From positions 1 through 34,258 of the forward strand of contig JANQTF010000332.1 in the NCBI GenBank assembly GCA_030731845.1: a stretch of 34,258 nt of DNA, given 5' to 3'. The translations under genes were made by a program, and so were the position numbers. This document shows, piece after piece, positions 31,334 through 34,258 of the stretch. The notes beneath the pieces are model-generated. The model was given only the letters and a program-made list of their open reading frames with translations. It had not been told where the DNA came from and searched no databases. The stretch is from Bacteroidia bacterium. GTDB lineage: Bacteria > Bacteroidota > Bacteroidia > J057. How positions within the stretch are numbered: the first letter of the stretch is position 1; every line of letters begins with the position of its first letter.

Positions 31334-32563
31334 TCACCCTCCGATCACCTGAAGCGGAGTCGGAGTAAAGCACAAAATAAAAATCAGAATAGCGACCCAG
31401 CCCAGGACCTGTCGTGGGCGATTCACCCGATGCTCAAAAGTAGCTGGCGGATGGTCAAGCCCTACGAAGCGTACTACCATGAAGGTATAGATCAGCCAGA
31501 TCATATTGGGCTGAATGTCAGGAAAATTCCAGGCGATGAGCGCTTGCATCAAAAACACAAGCAGGGAAATTGCCCCCACTTCCTTCCAGCGTTCTTTCCC
31601 AAAAATGAAACTGAACACGTAGATCATAAACATCAGATACAGCCCGATGTACAAAAATCCCCAGGCATCCACCCCTTCAAATTTCACCAACCCCGTTCCG
31701 CCCAAAAACAGCAGCAGCACCGTGGCTCCTCTGGCGATGTAGCCCGAGGCCTTTCTGCCAAACATCCCGTACATGACATGCCCGCCATCGAGCTGCCCGA
31801 TTGGCAGGAGGTTGAGCGCGGTGAAAAATAAGGTGATATATCCGACAAATAAGAAGGGATAGTGCAGCAGGTCAAAATGCGTCGGCATTTGCGACATATC
31901 CTCGACCAAAACCGCCTTCATTCCTTCAAACAACAGGCTTGTACCCACATAGTAGGCCATAACCTGTACATCGTCTCCATCTGCCGCTTCTGCTTGAATG
32001 AAGGAAAATAACTCTTGCTCGCTGGGCACATGGCCAAAATACCGGATATAGTCGGGCTCACGATCGGTGACATAGGTTTCTTTTTCGGGCAGATGGGTAA
32101 ATCCATAGCCAAGCAACAAGAGCGAAATCACAAAGCCCGCGATTGGGCCTGCGATGCCGATATCAAAATATTTGCGGGTAGTAGAGGGAATTTGTCGCAG
32201 GCGGATCACTGCGCCAAGAGAGCCAATATTGAGCATGCCCGGAATCGGAACAAACAAGGGCAAGTAGTAGGGCAGCGAAGCCTTGACCTGATGATATCTG
32301 GCTGTGAAATAATGGCCAAATTCATGAAACGTCAAAAAGGACAGGAAGGAAAGTGCATAGGGCAGACCCAGCCAAATCTCCTGAAGCGCCAGAATGCGCT
32401 CCGGAGGATACATCCCTTCATAATTCAACCAAAACTTTCCGCTATTGAGCTCAGCACCTGCAAGGAGTGTGGTACATAGCGCCAGGAGAAACAATCCGCC
32501 GTGGATCAAGGCTGTCTTTCCTACCGATGGTCTGCGATTCTCGCGTTGGCTGGGTGGCTGCAT
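31334..32563 (-). CDS. M50-family (site-2-type) membrane metalloprotease
   Basis: A 409-residue inner-membrane zinc peptidase of the site-2 protease superfamily, which cuts substrates within the membrane. Visible marks are the HEFGH motif (His80-Glu81-Phe-Gly-His84) in FLTFHEFGHYFTARY and NLLPIGQLDGGH, with metal ligand Asp259. There are about six to seven hydrophobic helices and a periplasmic or cytoplasmic loop of roughly 60 residues (about 155-215) between the motifs. No PDZ domain is present, unlike RseP. The start lies 73 bases from the divergent psuG start. The stop abuts the stop of the cNMP-binding gene with no base between, making TGATCA. Whether this position matters is unknown. Confidence 0.88.
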   Translation of the reverse strand: MQPPSQRENRRPSVGKTALIHGGLFLLALCTTLLAGAELNSGKFWLNYEGMYPPERILALQEIWLGLPYALSFLSFLTFHEFGHYFTARYHQVKASLPYYLPLFVPIPGMLNIGSLGAVIRLRQIPSTTRKYFDIGIAGPIAGFVISLLLLGYGFTHLPEKETYVTDREPDYIRYFGHVPSEQELFSFIQAEAADGDDVQVMAYYVGTSLLFEGMKAVLVEDMSQMPTHFDLLHYPFLFVGYITLFFTALNLLPIGQLDGGHVMYGMFGRKASGYIARGATVLLLFLGGTGLVKFEGVDAWGFLYIGLYLMFMIYVFSFIFGKERWKEVGAISLLVFLMQALIAWNFPDIQPNMIWLIYTFMVVRFVGLDHPPATFEHRVNRPRQVLGWVAILIFILCFTPTPLQVIGG

Positions 32564-32636
32564 GCAAAGATGATGATTTGAAAATCAAAGGAAACCGAAT
32601 TACGGCAATCTTTCTGGATTCCGCTATCTTCGTGCC
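32564..32636. promoter_or_regulatory. Divergent promoter region of the M50 gene and psuG
   Basis: Within 73 bases, TATCTTCG (32625-32632) precedes psuG and CATCTTTG on the minus strand (32572 to 32565) precedes the M50 gene. Each matches TAnnTTTG at seven of eight positions. Both lie within a few bases of the ATG, implying very short leaders or chance matches. A second candidate for the M50 gene is TTCCTTTG (32593 to 32586). Confidence 0.3.
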
Positions 32637-33566
32637 ATGCCTGTATCCTCCTATTTGGATCTCCACCCCGAAGTAGCCCAAGCCATTGCGGCTGGCGCGC
32701 CCGTAGTAGCGCTGGAATCTACGATCATCTCTCACGGGATGCCTTATCCCGAAAACCTCGAAACCGCGCAGAGGCTCGAAGCCATCGTGCGCGAAGAAGG
32801 CGCCGTTCCAGCCACCATTGCCATCATTGGCGGGCGCGTGAAGGTAGGGCTCGAAGAGTCTGATCTCCTCTTGCTTGCCCAGGGCAAGCAAGGACCTGTG
32901 TTCAAAGCAAGTCGCCGAGACTTGTCGATGCTCCTGGCACAAAAACAATATGCCGCCACCACCGTGGCAGCCACTATGATCTGCGCCTCGTGGGCAGGCA
33001 TCAAGATGTTTGCCACCGGTGGCATTGGGGGGGTGCACCGTGGTGCAGGAGATAATTTCGACATCTCCGCAGATCTCACTGAACTCGCCACTACCCCTGT
33101 AGCCGTGGTATCGGCAGGCGTCAAATCCATTCTCGATATCGGCTCCACCCTCGAATATCTCGAAACACTCGGTGTGCCTGTCATGTGCCTGGGATCAGAC
33201 GAATTTCCGGCTTTCTATACCCGCAGCAGCGGCTTTCCTGCACCTGCGCGTGTAAACGACCCAGAAACCGCGGCCCGCATTCTTCACACACACTGGGACC
33301 TTGGACTTGGCGGCGGTGTCCTCATCGCCAATCCTGTGCCCGAGCAATATGCCATGGACCCGGCAACCATTCAACTAGCCATTGATCAGGCACTGGCCGA
33401 ATGTGAGCAGCAAAAAATCACCGGCAAGGAGATTACGCCCTTTTTGCTTGGGAGAATCAAAACACTTACCGAAGGCAAGAGTTTGTTTTCCAATATGCAA
33501 TTGGTCTATCATAATGCCCGGATGGCTGCTGCGATTGCAAGACATTGGGCTCAGCTTTCTTCATGA
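32637..33566 (+). CDS. psuG: Pseudouridine-5'-phosphate glycosidase
   Basis: PsuG reversibly splits pseudouridine 5'-phosphate into uracil and ribose 5-phosphate; in the cell it works mainly in the breakdown of pseudouridine from RNA. The 309-residue length fits. Landmarks are VVALESTIISHGMPYP with catalytic Glu27, IIGGRVKVGL, GGIGGVHRGAGDNFDISADL and the Schiff-base lysine, Lys163, in SAGVKSILDIGSTLE. The metal/active-site end PARVNDPETAARI and NPVPEQYAM also match. The usual kinase partner psuK is not adjacent within the window. The stop overlaps the alkB-type start by four bases, so the two genes are translated together. Confidence 0.96.
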   Translation: MPVSSYLDLHPEVAQAIAAGAPVVALESTIISHGMPYPENLETAQRLEAIVREEGAVPATIAIIGGRVKVGLEESDLLLLAQGKQGPVFKASRRDLSMLLAQKQYAATTVAATMICASWAGIKMFATGGIGGVHRGAGDNFDISADLTELATTPVAVVSAGVKSILDIGSTLEYLETLGVPVMCLGSDEFPAFYTRSSGFPAPARVNDPETAARILHTHWDLGLGGGVLIANPVPEQYAMDPATIQLAIDQALAECEQQKITGKEITPFLLGRIKTLTEGKSLFSNMQLVYHNARMAAAIARHWAQLSS

Positions 33567-34159
33567 CATTTCCCGGACAGCACCTCTGCGACGAGCAACT
33601 CGAACTTTGGTGGGCGCCTGATTTTTTATCAGCCTTTGAAGCCGACGCGCTTTTCAGTCATCTAAGCCAATCTCTTGCCTGGCAACAAGGGCAAGTCCGA
33701 ATGTTTGGAAAATGGATCGACGAGCCACGGCTCACCGTGTGGTATGGCGACCCCGGTGCCAGCTATACTTATTCTGGCAAACAGCAGCAGCCCTTGCCGT
33801 GGACGCCAGCGCTCTTGGCACTCAAAGAAAAGATTGAGACTAGTTCCTCCACTTCCTTTAACTCCGTGCTCGGAAATTACTACCGGAGCGGACAAGACTC
33901 CATGGGATGGCACAGCGACAACGAAAAAGAGCTTGGAATTCGGCCACTCATTGCCTCCTTGAATTTGGGGGCCACCCGAACCTTTCAGCTCAGAATGATA
34001 AAAGACAAATCCCGAAAACTATCGCTCGATCTCTCTCATGGTAGCCTGCTTATCATGTCTGGAGAAACACAGCATCACTGGCAACATCAAATTCCGAAAA
34101 CGAAAAAGGCGGTCGGTGAGAGATTGAACTTCACCTTCCGCCTGATTCTTACTGATTAA
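33563..34159 (+). CDS. alkB: AlkB-type 2-oxoglutarate/Fe(II)-dependent dealkylase
   Basis: AlkB-type dioxygenases remove alkyl damage such as 1-methyladenine from DNA or RNA by oxidation. At 198 residues this protein is close to the ALKBH2/3-like bacterial form. Visible ligands are His117 and Asp119 (MGWHSDNEKELG), His175 (HHWQHQIPKT), and Arg187/Arg193 for 2-oxoglutarate (ERLNFTFR). YYRSGQDSMGWHSD and SLNLGATRTFQLR are typical of the family. The ATG at 33563 shares ATGA with the psuG stop, which supports this start over an in-frame TTG at 33545. Coupling to psuG is the striking context; a role in nucleic acid repair or in handling modified nucleotides is possible. Confidence 0.94.
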   Translation: MTFPGQHLCDEQLELWWAPDFLSAFEADALFSHLSQSLAWQQGQVRMFGKWIDEPRLTVWYGDPGASYTYSGKQQQPLPWTPALLALKEKIETSSSTSFNSVLGNYYRSGQDSMGWHSDNEKELGIRPLIASLNLGATRTFQLRMIKDKSRKLSLDLSHGSLLIMSGETQHHWQHQIPKTKKAVGERLNFTFRLILTD

Positions 34160-34166
34160 CCCCCTG

Positions 34167-34217
34167 AAAAAAAATTAGGGGACTCAACCCCGGTCATACC
34201 GGGAGAGTCAACCCTAA
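34167..34217 (-). terminator. Long hairpin at the right end, terminator for minus-strand transcripts
   Basis: TTAGGG (34175-34180), GACTC (34181-34185) and CCCGGT (34189-34194) pair with ACCGGG (34198-34203), GAGTC (34205-34209) and CCCTAA (34212-34217) around a CAT loop, a 17-bp stem with small interruptions. On the minus strand it is followed by eight T (34174 to 34167). This would stop a convergent gene lying right of the window. On the plus strand, after alkB, no T tract follows. Confidence 0.7.
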
Positions 34218-34258
34218 CCCCTAGCTTCTGTATCTGGCGTGTTGCCTAATACATCAGC

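Noticed and set aside
1-34258. tRNA, rRNA, CRISPR arrays, insertion sequences, prophage or attachment sites
   Set aside because: I saw no repeat-spacer pattern, transposase, integrase or phage structural gene, and no tRNA cloverleaf. A covariance-model scan would settle small RNAs.

Overview
The window comes from a chromosome of a free-living member of the Bacteroidota, probably Cytophagia- or Saprospiria-like. Four things point there. PorU and PorV, core parts of the type IX secretion system (T9SS), lie side by side. Several proteins end in a T9SS type A sorting domain. Candidate promoters have the Bacteroidota -7 element TAnnTTTG. Many starts lack a clear Shine-Dalgarno sequence. Base composition looks even throughout, and I see no insertion sequence, phage gene, tRNA, rRNA or CRISPR array. 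The species cannot be named from this sequence alone.

Layout, left to right. (1) 1-6.4 kb: a small lipoprotein with its own terminator, ddl (cell-wall precursor), a secreted T9SS-sorted vanadium-haloperoxidase-type enzyme, a Tat-signal class V aminotransferase-fold protein, and a two-TM family protein. (2) 6.5-9.8 kb: a DUF4159 protein and an EF-hand/coiled-coil protein, likely one operon. (3) 9.8-15.9 kb, minus strand: a newly read 34-residue membrane peptide, porU, porV with a strong terminator, and aroE. (4) 16-20.8 kb: a secreted acidic protein, fumarylacetoacetase, a type B carboxylesterase lipoprotein, then a tiny TM/zinc-finger protein coupled to a peptide deformylase with a lipoprotein signal. 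(5) 20.8-26.8 kb: a MiaE-like diiron tRNA hydroxylase, a malectin-domain T9SS cargo, a TetR regulator, a short PEP-synthase/rifampicin-phosphotransferase-like dikinase, and a DUF695-RraB fusion. (6) 26.8-32.6 kb: a divergent Nramp-type transporter behind a TPR/TM adenylyl cyclase, a divergently transcribed cyclic-nucleotide-binding protein with a MinD-like domain, and an M50 site-2-type protease. (7) 32.6-34.2 kb: psuG and alkB, overlapping by 4 bases.

How the genes fit together. PorU and PorV would process and anchor CTD-bearing cargo such as the haloperoxidase and the malectin protein. The adenylyl cyclase and the divergent cNMP-binding protein look like a signal and its receptor; this is the best candidate for an undescribed module. 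The lipoprotein deformylase, the TetR/dikinase pair and the psuG-alkB pair are the next most interesting. Most other genes are ordinary metabolism.

No stretch over 300 bases lacks a gene once the 34-residue frame at 15786-15890 is counted. The larger gaps (1-279, 11847-12131, 21387-21670) hold only the inverted repeats and promoter-like elements listed below.
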